DNA of 64,000 nucleotides from Wurfbainia villosa (GCA_025175895.1 CM046000.1:91682753-91746752), one strand, 5' to 3'. Shown: positions 11,361 to 24,612, counted from the first letter of the stretch. Numbers and translations are program-made. Notes: generated by a model from the letters alone, not told the origin.

Positions 11361-13263
11361 TATTGGGATGTATACTGAAAAGTCTATCTTTTGTATGAAC
11401 ATCTTTATTTTGAAATAAGAATCACATGATCATTGTTTGTATATTTTTATGGCTATGCATATTGTCTAATACATTACATTGTAGATAACATGGTGTGTGG
11501 TGTCACATGGGAGATCATGTTATCAGCTCCTTGTAAATTATAAGTAAAGGCTCACAACTGAGATGGCTTTGGACAAACCATCGAAATGGTTGTAGTGTAA
11601 TTTGGTATTGGTTTGTCTTGACCATAGAATCACACTAGTGCACTTTGTGTGTATTGAGCAGGACCGACTTAGAGGTGATTCGATTTATTGATGACTACAT
11701 AATCGAATCGGACCTCAGATATTATTTTGTACATGCTCTTAATCCCGATATAATAACAGGCACATATACTTAGTATTCATCTCTTTGATTTACCAATGGG
11801 CGATATTTATAGATTAAATCGATAGGCTCGGTAAGTTGGGAAATGATATTATTTATATGGTGTGCCATTGATTATAGGAGGAAACCGTGTCCTATATATT
11901 AGGATGATGATGTCCCCTTGAGGAGCTCATAAGGTTCATCATATAAATCCTGCAGGTGGACTTGGTCCGGCATGATGAAAAGGTTGAGTGGTATTACTCA
12001 TGGAGTTAGATGTTGATTAATTAATGATCAGTAAATTAATTAATCGACGAACATTCGAGATCTTAAACCCGGGGAGAAAATGTACAAATAATATATGGAG
12101 CCCATATTAACTTATGGGGGTTGGTGAGGTAGATCAATGATAATCCTTTAGTGGATTGGATTATCATTAATGGATCGGACTTTATATGGGCTTGATCCAT
12201 GGGTGGCCAAGATCCAACTCCTCCTCATGGTCCCTATTGTAGCCTATTAAAACCTCATGAAACTTAGATCCAATGAATAGAAATAAAACTCTAGATCCAA
12301 AGGTAGAGATTAAATCTCTAAGATCCGACGGTTGAGATTAAATGTCTAGATCCGACGGTTGAGATTAAATCCCTAGAACCAATGGTGGAGATTAAAACAA
12401 GTTTTATCCCTAAACTCTATAAAAGGAGGCTTAGGGTTGGCGTGGAGAACAATTAGAGAAGCTAGGGTTTTTGGAGGTTGGCGGCAAGAAGCAAGGGTTA
12501 GGGTTTAGAGCATAGGCGGCACCAAATAAAGAAACAACTTCCTTATTTTTCTTCTTCCTCAAGCTTGTTGGTGCCCATTGAAGCCCTTCCATCCCTTGGC
12601 CGGCATCCAAACTCCCTCTTCTCCTTCTCCTTGGCTGGTGGAAACAAGATTTAGTGCTTTCCCTTGGTGTCTTGGCCGGTTTCCACCCTAATCTCCTCTT
12701 CCTTCTTAGCCGGCGGCAAGCTCCAACATTGGATGTTGGGGGTTGGTTGAAAGAAGAAAAGGAGCTTTGTTTCTATTCTTCCTCTTGCTCGGAACAAGCA
12801 AGGAAGGAAGATTGGTGATCTAGGAGCTTTAACTTTTGGTAGATCGTCGCCCACACGACGTCCGAAAGGAGGAAGGTCATACATTAGAAGATCGAGAGGC
12901 ATATCGATTCTCTATTCTCTTTTGTAACATGTTTGTTTTTGTTTTTCAATTATGAGCATGATATATTCTATTTGTGGCTAAATAATACTTGGATCCCGAA
13001 TATAAACATGAAAGCTGGCAATCCGGACATCGTCTATTCTGCGGCTACTCATAGAATAGAGGTTGGTCGCTTGAACAACAAGTTTGTTCAAGTGACCTCT
13101 CTAAACGAATAGCACGACGATGACTTGGTTGTTTGGGCAATCCCTTTTGTCTAGGATTAAATTTTTTTTAATCCGGGGACATCGATGGGATCGTCATGAA
13201 CAAACGACCGAGGTGAAGTGGGAAGCGAAGTTTCCCCTCACGGACTCAAAGCTAAACCCTTCA
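11361..13263 (+). repeat. 5' LTR of the copia element
   Basis: 1903 bp. It starts TATTGGGATG where the partner LTR has TGTTGGGATG, so the terminal TG has become TA, and it ends CTAAACCCTTCA. A TATAAAAGG box is at 12418. A 25-28-bp repeat (CGACGGTTGAGATTAAAT) lies at 12300-12395 upstream of that box. The transcribed part likely begins near 12450. Confidence 0.92.
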
Positions 13264-13265
13264 AT

Positions 13266-13278
13266 TGGTATCAGAGCC
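13266..13278 (+). other. Primer binding site (tRNA-iMet) of the copia element
   Basis: TGGTATCAGAGCC, two bases after the LTR end CCTTCA. Confidence 0.95.
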
Positions 13279-14316
13279 AAGGTTTCCGGTTTTGTGTGTT
13301 TAGGATTCGGTTACTCTTATGCATTTTTTCCATATATTATATGAGCCGGATAATAGTAGGATATGCGTAGGTTAACTCTTTGATTGCAGGCATAAGATCC
13401 GACTATTATGGCCATATGTGTGTATGTGATTGTATGTGTATATTTTGTTGAATCCTCGGGGTTGACGAGGCTAGTATTTAACTTTTTGTAAATTAGATAC
13501 GACATTGTTTAGCCACTCTTTTTATTTTAGTTTACTTTTGATCTAGATTTCATGTACACTCCCTCGTGGAGTATAGGATTGATGGATGTAAATTAAAATA
13601 GATTTTAGTCTCGGCTCGGATCTCCGGATGGCTCGTACATGGCATAGGAGGAGCCGACGAGAAGGCAATGCGACGGGAGACATATTGAAGACAAAAGCCA
13701 TAATAGTTGAAAAATAATTTATTTTTCATATTTATTACTTATTGTTTTGATATGCATGTCGTAGGCTAGAAAATTCCTCATTTTAAATTACTAAGTGGGA
13801 GAGGGATATTTTTATAAATTCCCACGGCCTCCATTACGATTTGACATGTGATGCAAGCAAACTTGCGCGTCGGCTCTGAGTGCCTTCCTCCCCATCGGAT
13901 GAGTTTGTTTGTGGATCACAGGGTCGGATATGGTTATAAAAATTATTTAGGAGCGTGTGTACTTCCCCATCGGAAGGCACATAACCCGAGATAATTTCCT
14001 TGGTATCAAGTAATGGAGAACACTTAGATGCAAATAGGAGTATCCTCCCCATCGGAGTCACTGCTTTTATTTGTAGGGCCGAAGAGAAACCAACTATTAA
14101 TTTTATTTGTCAAAAAGTTAGGTTGACAAGATAGTAAAATTAATGGGTAAAATCTCCTCTTACAAATGTAGAATTCATATACGTCCACACGATCGTGGCA
14201 TACGATATTCTCGGTGTTTTGAGGTGTTGGTTGATTTTAAAATTTTATTGTTTGAGGAATCAATAATTTTTTGAAATCTAAAGTAATGATCTATGTGATT
14301 CTTAGGATTTTCAAAA
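13279..14316 (+). other. Untranslated leader of the copia element
   Basis: About 1 kb between primer site and gag start, with no coding sequence. Recurrent CTCCCCATCGGA motifs occur (near 13889, 13965 and 14046). Packaging and dimer signals usually lie in such leaders, but none can be assigned from the sequence. Confidence 0.6.
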
Positions 14317-15120
14317 ATGACTTTCAGTCCACTTGTTGTGATACTAAAGGAAAATAAACTTACTAGACCCAACTATGTTGATTGGAAGAGGAATCTTGAC
14401 ATTGCCTAGACTGCTGAGGAATACAAATATGTACTCCTCGAAGAGTGCCCTCCTAAGCCTACGGATGATTCTAGGGAAAACGAGAGAGAGAGTTATAAGA
14501 AGTGGATAAAGGCTGATGAGATGGCGCGGTGTTACATTTTAGCATCTATGTCAAATGTACTACAACATCAGCATCAAGCCATGCCCACTGCTTATGACAT
14601 TATGCTCAATCTCAAAGAGATTTTGGAACACCATAATCGGGCTGCGAGGCAAGAAGCCATGAGAAACTTGATGACGACCACCATGATCGAGGGAACACCC
14701 ATAAGGGATCATGTTCTCAAGATGATGGCTCATTTGAATGAGCTGGAGGTCCTTGGAGCTGAGATCGATGGGGAAACCCAGGTCGATATCATACTCCAGT
14801 CTCAACCTAGGAGTTTTGAGCAGTTTCGCCTGAACTACAACATGAACAAGAGGTTGTATTCGTTGGTGGAACTTCTGACAGAACTCCAAGCGCCAGAGGG
14901 GCTATTTCGTCAGAGTGCTCAGGCACATGCCATGGTGACCCAAAAGATTTCTACTTCTAAGCCGAAAGGCAAGAAAAAGAAGAAACAAACTGGGGCAAAG
15001 GCGGTGGGAGGTACTCAGGGAGGAGTGAAGAAGCCGAAAGGCAAGTGCTTCACTTGTAAGCAGACTGGACACTGGAAGAAGGACTGCCCCAACCGCAAGC
15101 AGAACAAAGGTATATCTTTT
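14317..15120 (+). pseudogene. Copia gag with one premature stop
   Basis: An ATG at 14317 opens a frame in phase with the long frame from 14521. It is broken by a TAG at 14407-14409. It shows the copia Gag pattern: NYVDWKRNLDI near the start, the long helical core, then Lys-rich text and a zinc knuckle CFTCKQTGHWKKDC (CX2CX4HX4C) at about 15049-15090. Downstream it merges into the protease region without a stop. Apart from the single stop the gag is well preserved. Confidence 0.85.
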
Positions 15121-16775
15121 GGTCTAGTCGTTGAAACATGTTTAGCGGTGTTATCTACCGACACCTGGTGTGTAGATATGAGAGCCACTGATCATATCTA
15201 CAATACTTTGCAGGGGTTCCAGGAAACCAGACGACTGGCTAAGGGGGAGATTACCGTGTACTTGGGCGATGCCACAAAGGTGGCGGCTGTTGCAGTGGGA
15301 GACGTTCATTTATCTTTGAGAAAAATAAACTTTTGGTTCTTAAGAATTGCCTTTATGTACCTTTATTTATAAAGAATTTAATTTCGGTTTCTAAATTGTT
15401 TATGGATGGATATTCTATTTCTTTTAATGACAGAGTTGTTATAAAAAGGAATAAGGACATTATTTGTTCAGATGCATTGATAGGAAATCTATACACACTT
15501 GAACCAAAACCTCCCACGATGCAAATTGAAGTTAATAACTCATCTTCTAATTCCAATAAGAGAAAAGAACCTTCGAAGATGAACCAAATATATCTTTGGC
15601 ATCTAAGGCTTGGTCATATTAAACTAAGCAGAATTCAAAGGTTGAGAGCTGATGGACCTTTGGGTTCATTAGTGGTGGAGGATTTCCCAACCTGCGAATC
15701 TTGCTTGGAGGGTAAAATGACCAAGAGGTCTTTTAAGGCCAAGGGGTATAGAGCCAAAGATGTGTTAGAATTGGTTCATTCTGATTTGTGTGGTCCTATG
15801 TCTATCTAGGCTAGAGGTGGTTTCGAGTATTTCGTCTCTTTTATAGACGATTACTTGAGATATGGATACATTTACGATCTTGTAGTAAGTCCAGATGCTT
15901 TGACAAGTTCAAAGAATTCAAGGCTGATGTGGAGAAACATCAAGGTAAAAGTATCAAGACACTACGATCTGATCGTGGTGGCGAGTACCTCTTGGGAGAG
16001 TTTAGGAATTAACTATCAGAGGCTAGGATTCAATCCCAATTGATTGCACCTGGCACACCCCAGCAGAATGGTGTAGCAGAGCGAAGGAATAGGACTCTTA
16101 TGGAGATGGTTAGATCGATGATGAGTTATTCTGAGTTGCTAGATTCGTTCTGGGGATATTCTCTTGATACGGCAGTGTACATTCTGAACTTGGTTCCATC
16201 TAAATCAGTGCCTTCTACTCCCACAGAATTATGGACTGGGCGAAAGCCTAGTCTAAGACATATTCGGATATGGGAGAGTCCAGCACATGTGCTGAAGGCA
16301 GATGTTGGTAAGTTAGAACCTCATACAGAAGTACGCATGTTCGTTGGCTATCCTAGAGGAATGAAGGGTGGTCTATTTTATAGTCCTAGAGATCAGAGGG
16401 TGATCGTTAGCACGAACGCCAGATTTCTAGAGGAAGAATATGTCATGAGCCACAAGCCCAAGAGTAAAATTGTTCTGGAGGAATTAAAAGGGGAAGTCAC
16501 TTCTTTAGTACCACTGGTACAAGAAGATATACCACATGTCACTGCACCGCATGTCACAGAGGATACACAGGTGATGCCTCGTCGTAGTGGGAGGGTTGTG
16601 AGACAGCCTGATAGATTCATGTTCTTGGGAGAATCTTCTGATTTGGTCCCTGGTGAACATGAACCTGATCCCTGGACATATGACGAGGCAATCCAAGATA
16701 AAGATGCAGTATCTTGGCAAAGTGCAATGAATGCTGAGATTGAATCTATGGATTCAAATCAGGTATGGGAGCTAG
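15121..16775 (+). pseudogene. Copia pol, protease and integrase part, broken
   Basis: Protease: the expected D-S/T-G-A reads VDMRATDH at about 15174, so the active-site motif is lost. A frameshift follows near 15335. Integrase: the H-H-C-C finger (LWHLRLGH ... CESCLEG) is intact, then a TAG at 15808 and frame changes at about 15880 and 16035 break the core. The core still shows SDLCGPM, RSDRGGEY and GVAERRNRTLMEMVRSMM. The connector RRSGRVVRQPDRF leads to RT. The frame is cut at 16775 by a solo LTR and resumes at 17887. Confidence 0.88.
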
Positions 16776-17881
16776 TGTTGGATCGATGCGGTTCGCTAGA
16801 GGGGGGGTGAATAGCGAAAAACCTTTTCTTTTTCTTTCGTTCGTTAAAACTCGAGAGATAATAAATTAATTGCAGCGGAAATGTAAATATAAAATAAAAG
16901 AGACAATCGACACAAGGGTTTTACTTGGTTCGTAGCCGAAGGCTACTACTCCAAGGCCCTAGTGGTCCTTGACCACGTACGGAGGGCAGAAGCACTAAAG
17001 GAACTCCTCCTCGTTGGAGGTAGGAGTTAATCGATACAAAAAAACTTTAAGGTAGAGGGACACTCCCCCTCTCCTCGTATACGATAAAAGCTCCGAAAAG
17101 TAGATGAACAACTGATAACAAAATAATACCGACGTAAAAAGACAAATAAGAAAAATTAAACCTAGACGTCGGAAGGAAGGACTTCGTTGTCGGAGAATTA
17201 TAGCTTTGCGGAGACTTTTTGGAGGCTTAGAAATGTTGATGAAACCCTAGGTTTGGCCCTCCTTTTATAGCCTTTGAGCCCCTTTTCGAGAGGAACCCTA
17301 GCCAATCAAATTTGAGCACATCTTCCCTTGAAATTTGGTGATAATCCTTGACTCCTCGAATCTGATCATTGACCATCAGTCGACTGATGGCCATCATCAG
17401 TCGATGGCAGATCGGTCGATTCTTGTACCTTCAGCGATCATGTTTGCGGTCGAGTCCTCCAAGCGATCGTGATGCTTGCTACAAGTCAAAGTTAGCACAA
17501 CAAAAATATAATTTCGATGGTCGTCGACCATCCGATCTCGACCTAGACCATCTATAAGAAGTCTTTGGTCGGATCTACGCTTAAGATCATCCCCATAAAG
17601 AGGATACGACCTTACTTACTCTCGCACACACGAGCTTACCTCGATACTTACGTGTCGCTTTTGCTTCCGGCCTTCCACTCGATTCCTTCGGCTCCCTCCG
17701 AAGTAACTCGAGTATCGCCCGACCACCGCGGCTTTCTCCGGGTGTCGCTAGCCTTCAGCTCCAGCTATATCAATCTTCTGCACACTCGATTCAGCTCGTG
17801 AGAAAACAAAATAGACTTAACTTTTGTGTCTTTGCTATAATCAAAACACAGGTTCGATTTCGGTGTCTCACTGCACCAACA
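16776..17881 (-). mobile_element. Solo LTR inside copia pol, TSD GCTAG
   Basis: 1106 bp bounded by TGTTGGATCGATGCGG and CTGCACCAACA, with GCTAG at 16771-16775 and 17882-17886. No internal sequence remains, so it is the product of LTR-LTR recombination. The CTAGAGGGGGG edge at its left end suggests minus orientation and kinship with the gag-only families. It carries CAGTCGACTG-like motifs near 17375-17410. Confidence 0.9.
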
Positions 17882-17886
17882 GCTAG

Positions 17887-19347
17887 TAGAAGCACCCGAT
17901 GGTGTAAAAACCATTAGATGCAAGTGGATCTACAAGAGAAAGAGAGGAATAGATGGGAAGGTTGAGACCTTCAAAACGAGGCTTGTTGTGAAGGGGTATA
18001 CTTAGAAAGAGGGTATCGATTATGAGGAGACCTTTTCGTCGGTAGTCATGCTTAAGTCTATCCGGATTCTCTTATGTATAGCAGCTCATATGGATTATGA
18101 GGTGTGGCAGATGGATGTCAAGACAGCTTTCCTTAATGGAAGTCTTGAGGAAAACATCTATATGAAGCAACCAGAGGGATTCATTGCGAAGGGCAAAGAG
18201 CATCTTGTATGTAAGCTTAATCGGTCCATTTATGGATTGAAGCAAGCTTCGAAGTCTTGGAACATCCACTTTGATGAGGTAATCCAGTCTTATAGATTTA
18301 TTCAAAGTCCGGATGAGTCTTGTATACAAGAGATGTGACGGAAACGTAGTGGTATTTCTTGTACTATACATAGATGATATTTTGTTGATTGGCAACAATA
18401 TCAAGGTGTTATCGGACGTAAGGGTATGGTTGTCCAACCAATTTGATATGAAGGACTTGGGAGAGGTGGGACACATCCTTGGGATCAAGGTTATAAGGGA
18501 TCGCAGGAAAAGGATGTTGTGCTTATCCCAAGCTTCAAACAAAGACACGATTATGGATCGTTTTAGCATGCAGAACTCCAAGAAGGGTTTTCTACCTTTC
18601 AAGCATGGAGTTCCTTTATCTAAGGAGATGTGTCCTAGAACATCTGAGGAGATAGAGGAGATGAAGGCGGTTCTTTATGCTTTAGCAGTAGGAAGCCTCA
18701 TGTATGTGATGCTAAGTACGAGACTAGATATCTGCTATGATGTGGACATGGTCAGTAGATATCAGAGTAATCCAGGACAGGGACATTGGACTGCGGTAAA
18801 GCATATATTGAAGTACCTGAGAAGGACTAGGGATTATATGCTAGTTTACCAGGCAGACCAATTACTCCCTGTGAGTTACACGGATTCTGACTTCCAATCA
18901 GATAGGGATAACAGTAAGTCTACTTCAGGTTTTGTGTTTACTTTGGGAGGTGGAGCCATTGTATGGAGGAGTGTCAAGCAGAAATGCATGGCGGACTCCG
19001 CCATGGAAGGTGAGTATGTGGCAGCCTCTGAGGTGGCCAAAGAAGTTGTGTGGCTTAGGAACTTCCTAATGGACTTGGATGTGATTCCTGGTTTGCCCAG
19101 AACTATCACAATTTATTGTGATAATAGTGGTGCAGTTGCAAACTCGAAGGAACCACGAGCCCATAAGGCAAGTAAGCACATAGAGCGCAAGTACCACCTG
19201 ATACGAGAAATCGTAAAGAGAGGAGAAGTTGCTATGGCCAAGATTGCATCGGAGGATAACCTGGCGGATCCTTTCACTAAGGCCCTTCCGGCGAGAGATG
19301 TTGATAGGCATGTGGAGGGAATGGGGATCAGATGTATGGCAGTTTGA
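17887..19347 (+). pseudogene. Copia pol, reverse transcriptase and RNase H part
   Basis: Continues the pol frame: WIYKRKRGIDGKVETF, a TAG at about 18002 in the KGYT-KEG motif, then VWQMDVKTAFLNGSLEENIY and the catalytic YIDDILL at about 18368. There is a frameshift near 18313-18338. RNase H shows SYTDSDFQSD, the altered MEGEYVAASE (MEAEY in most copies) and YCDNSGAVANSKEP, and ends in the DPFTKALP region. Length and order match the copia family. It is not functional. Confidence 0.9.
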
Positions 19348-19369
19348 GGACAGCATAGTCTTTTAGTAT

Positions 19370-19380
19370 AAGTGGGAGAT
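19370..19380 (+). other. Polypurine tract of the copia element
   Basis: AAGTGGGAGAT directly before the 3' LTR start TGTTGGGATG, the usual copia arrangement. Confidence 0.85.
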
Positions 19381-21278
19381 TGTTGGGATGTATACTGAAA
19401 AATCTATCTTTTGTATGAGCATCTTTATTTTGAAATAAGAATCACATGATCATTGTTTGCATATTTTTATGGATATGCATATTGTCTAATACATTACATT
19501 ATAGATAACATGGTGTGTGGTGTCACACGAGAGATCATGTTATCAGCTCCTTGTAAAGTATAAGTAAAGGCTCACAACCGAGATGGCTTTGGACAAACCA
19601 TCGGAATGGTTGTAGTGTGATTTGGTATTGGTTTGTCTTGACCATAGAATCACACTAGTGCACTTTGTGTGTATTGAGCAGGACCAACATAGAGGTGATT
19701 TGATTTATTGCTAACTACATAATCGAATCGAACCTCAAATATTATTTTATACATGCTCTTTATCCCGATATAATAACGGGCACATATACTTAGTATTCAT
19801 CTCTTTGATTTACCAATGGGCGAGATTTATAGATTAAATTGATAGGCTCGGTAAGTTGGGAAATGATATTATTTATATGGTGTGACGTTGATTATAGGAG
19901 GAAACCGTGTCCTATATATTAGGATGACGATGTCCCCTTCAGGAGCTCATAAGGTTCATCATGTAAACCCTGCAGGTGGACTTGGTCCGGCATGATGAAA
20001 AGGTTGAGTGGTACACTCATGGAGTTAGATGTTGATTAATTAATAGTCAGTAAATTAATTAATCGATGGACATTCGAGATCTTAAACCCGGGGAGAAAAT
20101 GTACAAATAATATATGGAGCCTATATTAACTTATGGGGGTTGGTGAGGTAGATCAATGATAATCCTTTAGTGGATTGGATTATCATTAATGGATCAGACT
20201 TTATGTGGGCTTGATCCATGGGTGGACAAGATCCAACTCCTCCTCATGGTCTCTATTGTAGCTTATTAAAACCTCATGAAGCTTAGATCCAATGAATAGA
20301 AACAAAACTCTAGATCCAAAGGTAGAGATTAAATCTCTAAGATCCGACAGTTAAGATTTAATCGATCCGACAGTTGAGATTAAATCCCTAGAACCAATGG
20401 TGGAGATTAAAACAAGGATTATCCCTAAACTTTATAAAAGGAGGCTTAGGGTTGGCATGGAGAACAATTAGAGAAGCTAGGGTTTTTGGAGGTTGGCGGC
20501 AAGAAGCAAGGGTTAGGGTTTGGAGCATAGGCGGCACCAAATAAGGAAACAACTTCCTTATTTTTCTTCTTCCTCAAGCTTGTCGGCGCCCATTGAAGCC
20601 CTTCCAGCCCTTGGCCAGCATCCAAACTCCCTCTTCTCCTTCTCCTTGGCTGGTGGAAAAAAGATTTAGGGCTTTCCCTTGGTGTCTTGGCCGGTTTCCA
20701 CCCTAATCTCCTCTTCCTTCTTGGCCGGCGACAAGCTCCAACATTGGATGTTGGTGGTTGGTTGAAAGAAGAAAAGGAGCTTTGTTTCTATTCTTCCTCT
20801 TGCTCGAAACGAGCAAGGAAGGAAGATTGGCAATCTAGGAGCTTCAACTTTTGGTAGATCGTCGCCCACACGACGTCCAAAAGGAGGAAGGTCATACATT
20901 AGAAGATCGAGAGGTATATCGATTCTCTATTCTCTTTTGTGACTTGTTTGTTTTTATTTTTCAATTATGAGCATGATATATTCTATTTGTGGCTAAATAA
21001 TACTTGGATCCCGAACATAAACACGAAAGCCGGCGATCCGGACATCGTCTATTCCATGGCTACTCGTAGAATTGAGGTTGGTCGATTGAACAACAAGTTT
21101 GTTCAAGTGACCTCTCTAAACGAATAGCACGACGATGACTTGGTTGTTTGGGCAATCCCTTTTGTCTAGGATTAAATTTTTTTTAATCCGGGGACATCGA
21201 TGGGATCGCCATGAACAAGCGACCGAGGTGAAGTGGGAAGCGAAGTTTCCCCTCACAGACTCAAAGCTAAACCCTTCA
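19381..21278 (+). repeat. 3' LTR of the copia element
   Basis: 1898 bp, collinear with 11361-13263. The TATAAAAG box is at 20433. The short repeat block (20315-20410) differs from that of the 5' LTR, with one unit shortened. The LTR keeps the TG...CA ends and is followed by TTTAC. Confidence 0.92.
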
Positions 21279-21283
21279 TTTAC

Positions 21284-21410
21284 CATTGCCAAGACTCAAG
21301 CTTGGACTTTCTATGACAATAACATTATCATACGTTTTGTCGAACATCAAAATTCTGCTCAAGTCAAACTCGAGTCTAGTCAATTGTGACTTGGGCCTAT
21401 TGTACTAACA
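21284..21410 (-). repeat. 3' LTR of element C, inner part
   Basis: Continues the LTR interrupted at 11360: CCAAGACTCAAGCTTGG, CAAACTCGAGTCTAG, then the end GTACTAACA. On the minus strand this is the LTR start. A polypurine run (plus strand ATTTCTCCCTTTTTGATG, 21411-21428) follows. Confidence 0.85.
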
Positions 21411-23199
21411 ATTTCTCCCTTTTTGATGTTTGAAAAAACCTTTGGGTTAGGCCACCTAACTCAAGCCATCAAATATTAATTCTCTCCCTTTTTGGCATAC
21501 ATCAAAAAGTCTCTCCCCAAGGGTATAATGTCTCATATCCCAATGAGATCTCACAATCTCCCCCTTGGTCTAAACACATTTAGGATGTCTTCACTCTTCA
21601 TAGTGATAAGTCTCATACAACTAACTGAGAGCCAATCCTCATTCTCCAATTCTCCCCCTTTGAGGAAAACACATCCATCATCCCATGATAGATAACCTCC
21701 CCCCTAAAGGCTTGATCCCTCTTGACCATTGCACCAACAATGTCCTTGAAGAGTTCCTGAGCCTATAGGAACACTAAACCATCAAAAATAGGGCAAAAGT
21801 TCAAACTTGAACTTTTACACACCTTAAAAGTTGATTCTCACCCTAAACAACTTCCTAATCCAAATCCAATGGATTTTCATCCTTCCAATGCTTTCCAAAG
21901 CATATCCTAGGGTTAAGAAATGTTAGGGTTGCCTAAATTAGCTGAAACTGAGCTAAACAAATCTTGTTTATCCGAAATCAGCCTTGGCAGTCGATTTGGT
22001 CAGTAACCAGTCGACTTCCCTCAACGCTAATCGACTGCCCAAAGCAGCAGTCGATTGGTTTCTGCACTACGCAGAAATCAAGTTAAGAAATCGAATTTCA
22101 AAAATGCATAAGTAAATATATGTAATTTGAAAAATAATGAAACTTCATACGTATAATATTTAAGTCAATCATTATTGATGAAAAATATTTGAAAAATAAA
22201 ATACCCATTAAATAGTGAAATCGATACAAAGTTCAAAAACAAAGATAACTTCAATATTTTGAGCCTACTTTGTATCAACTTCATCAATGGTGATTTCTAT
22301 CAAAAGATAGGCTTCAACAAAGTTTTTCAAAATAATTTTGAAATGATTATAAAATCTTATATTAGACCATGATCTATGGGCTCAATACACATGACTTGCA
22401 CATTAGCTTTCCCCATGATCCATCCAAGGTATAAGATAAGTTTGAGTTCATCTAGATGCAAGAACTATGCACCTTAAACTTACCTCATTTTCCTAACATC
22501 TCACATATGTCTAGGGTGTATGAAAATACACACATGTCAATTTAATGTGAGATGTGGGTTTTTGTTCTTCCTAATCTAAGGGTTCATTCATTTTTCTAGT
22601 CAACTCTATTTGATTCCCTTATACATGGGACTTCAAATCATGCCATTGTCCTTAAATCAATTTTAATTAATCCTAAATGCATGAATGATGTTTATGGCAT
22701 ATAAGATAGCATAAATAAAACATGTGACAATAATCATGATGTCATGGCATAAAACATAAACCTTAATATACATGACACAAAAACCTAAACATTATTATGA
22801 CATTTTAAAGATTAAATAAAATATGATGTCATGACATGGCATATGGAAAGCAAAGCATGACAAAGAAAATATAAAGGCATAGGAATACCTAAATTTTAAT
22901 ATTAATTGTCATTTTTTTAGAATTAAACCTAATTTGTCATAATACCACTCATCTCCTAAGTGTGCCAAAAATCCAAATGACACACTATGACCTCTAAACC
23001 TAATTGTGCCAATTTTGATTGACTTTTCAAACTTCTTGAATTTTATTGGCACATCCTAAAATCCTTTAGGATATCAATTCCCTCATTTCCAAAGTATTCA
23101 ATAACCTTGGAAATAACCTAAAATGCCAACTTTTCTATGGTTAGGTTAACTACCCATCTATAGAAGGTTGACACAACCTAACCCATTTAGCATGATAGA
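21411..23199 (-). other. Non-coding spacer of element C
   Basis: About 1.8 kb without genes, collinear with 40184-42115 of B1. It contains repeated polypurine-like runs on the minus strand (plus-strand CTCCCTTTTT, CTCCCCCTT near 21420, 21480, 21557 and 21650), a palindrome-bearing patch at 21980-22060 (AGTCGATTTGG, AGTCGACTTCC), and AT-rich DNA with many ATGACAT words. Confidence 0.7.
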
Positions 23200-24612
23200 A
23201 TCATGCTCCTAGGAACCCAATACCTATAGAAGCTCCTTGGGTTTACTAGGTACTCACTAAGGATATCCTCCCTTAGTACCTTCATAATGACCCTTTTAGG
23301 CTTGGAAATCTTGGTCAATTAGGTCTTGCCTAGGTCAACTCTAGGGATAACTTCCCTTGTGACCTTCTTAGTGGCTTTCCTAGGTTTCATGGAAACCTTG
23401 GCCACTAGGCATCTACCATGGTTAACCTTACGGATGACTTCCCTAGTAACCTTGATTTTCCTAGACCTAGAAATGTTTCCATACTCAATGGAACATTATG
23501 GTAGGTCTTCTTGGGCTTAGGTTTGTGACCCAAATCTTTCTTGCCCCTAGATGGTTCTTGTCTCCTAGACCCTAGGTTTTGACTCCTAGACCCTTTAATT
23601 GAATTTGTCATTCTTGCAAGGGTCTTCTCTAATTTTTCAAGTCTTGACCTCAAGACTTGGTTCTCTAACTCTAATTGCCCAATTTTTGACTTTTCATCTA
23701 TTCTTTGGGCATTGTTCCTTCTCTTAGGCATATGCCTACCCTTCTTAGGGTTAATGCCTAAATAATTTTTTACCTTCTTAATGGCTTCCTTAGGTAGAAT
23801 TGTTCTTGGGTTATTGGTTCTAAATTTATCCTTAACCCTAAAATCACAAGATTTAGCACCTAAGCAATAAGCTCTATTTCTAGCATGTTTTTCATGATCA
23901 TGAACAATAGCAGAGTATTTAAATTACTCCTAGCATGATTTTGAGCCTTATATAAGGAATGAGCATTATTTAAATTTACCTTAGGGTTTGCCTTAGCTCC
24001 CCCCCTACATTTGATTCTCCTCCTTTTCCCTTGTAAGGTTGTCTTCCCTTAGGACATTGACTTCTATAGTGCCATTTTTTATAGCATTTGAATCAAATTA
24101 TGTGCTCCTTATTCTTGATTGTTGGGGCTCCGATATCCTTAGTTTTTTCTTGAACTTTTGACATCGGTTGAGTCTTCTTGATTCATTTTGGACACTTTCT
24201 CTTGTAGTTTCTGACTTCCCTACATTCAAAACATATGATGTTATCTTTATTTTTATAAATTTCATTTGAGTTACCAAGAGTGGTGGTGAAAGCCTCTTGA
24301 ACTTATTCATCACTTCTCCCGAAGGTTGATGATTTCTCTTCTTGCTTCGGCATTGAGGATGGTCTTTCCTTCCCCTCAATTCTAGAGGTGGAGGCTTCCT
24401 TCAATTCTTCCACATTTTCCTCGGATGTTCATAGCCTTTCAACCTCCAAATCCTCACTCTCTTGAGAGGATGAGCTTGCTTCTTCAGTCTCCTTGTCCAA
24501 TTGAGCCTATGATGGGTCTTCATGATATTTTACTAATTTGCTCAAAAGATCCTTGGCATCCTCATAATCACCTAATCTACACAAAACGACGTTAGGGATT
24601 ATTGATACAACT
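23200..24612 (-). pseudogene. Decayed gag of element C
   Basis: Translated fragments align with B1 Gag: KSKIGQLELENQVLRSRLEKLEKTLARM (23600-23700; coiled coil), GHKPKPKKTYHNVP, a degraded second zinc knuckle at about 24030-24090, a degraded first knuckle near 24190-24235, and Ser/Glu-rich text further upstream. Frameshifts and stops are frequent. Homology ends at about 24612 in the part matching the PNNILC motif of B1, so the N-terminal third is lost. Confidence 0.75.

Larger units (their letters stand above)
11361..21278 (+). mobile_element. Ty1/copia element, full length, with TSD TTTAC
   Basis: Two LTRs (11361-13263 and 19381-21278) flank a primer site, gag, protease, integrase, reverse transcriptase and RNase H in copia order, then a polypurine tract. 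The duplication TTTAC occurs at 11356-11360 and 21279-21283. It is probably Tork/Angela-like from its RT/RNase H text, but the clade is not certain. It is dead, with several stops and frameshifts and a protease lacking its D-S/T-G motif. It was inserted into the LTR of element C, and a solo LTR (16776-17881) was later inserted into its pol. Confidence 0.93.
9909..24612 (-). mobile_element. Gag-only LTR element C, 5' end missing, split by a copia element
   Basis: On the minus strand it has a gag remnant (24612 to about 23200), a non-coding spacer (to 21411), and a 3' LTR that is interrupted and runs 21410-21284 and then 11360-9909. It is a relative of B1 (38571-45586), sharing gag text, spacer text and LTR layout. 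Its 5' LTR, primer site and the first part of gag are absent, replaced at about 24612 by the LTR of a Tat element. No pol domain is present. Confidence 0.8.
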
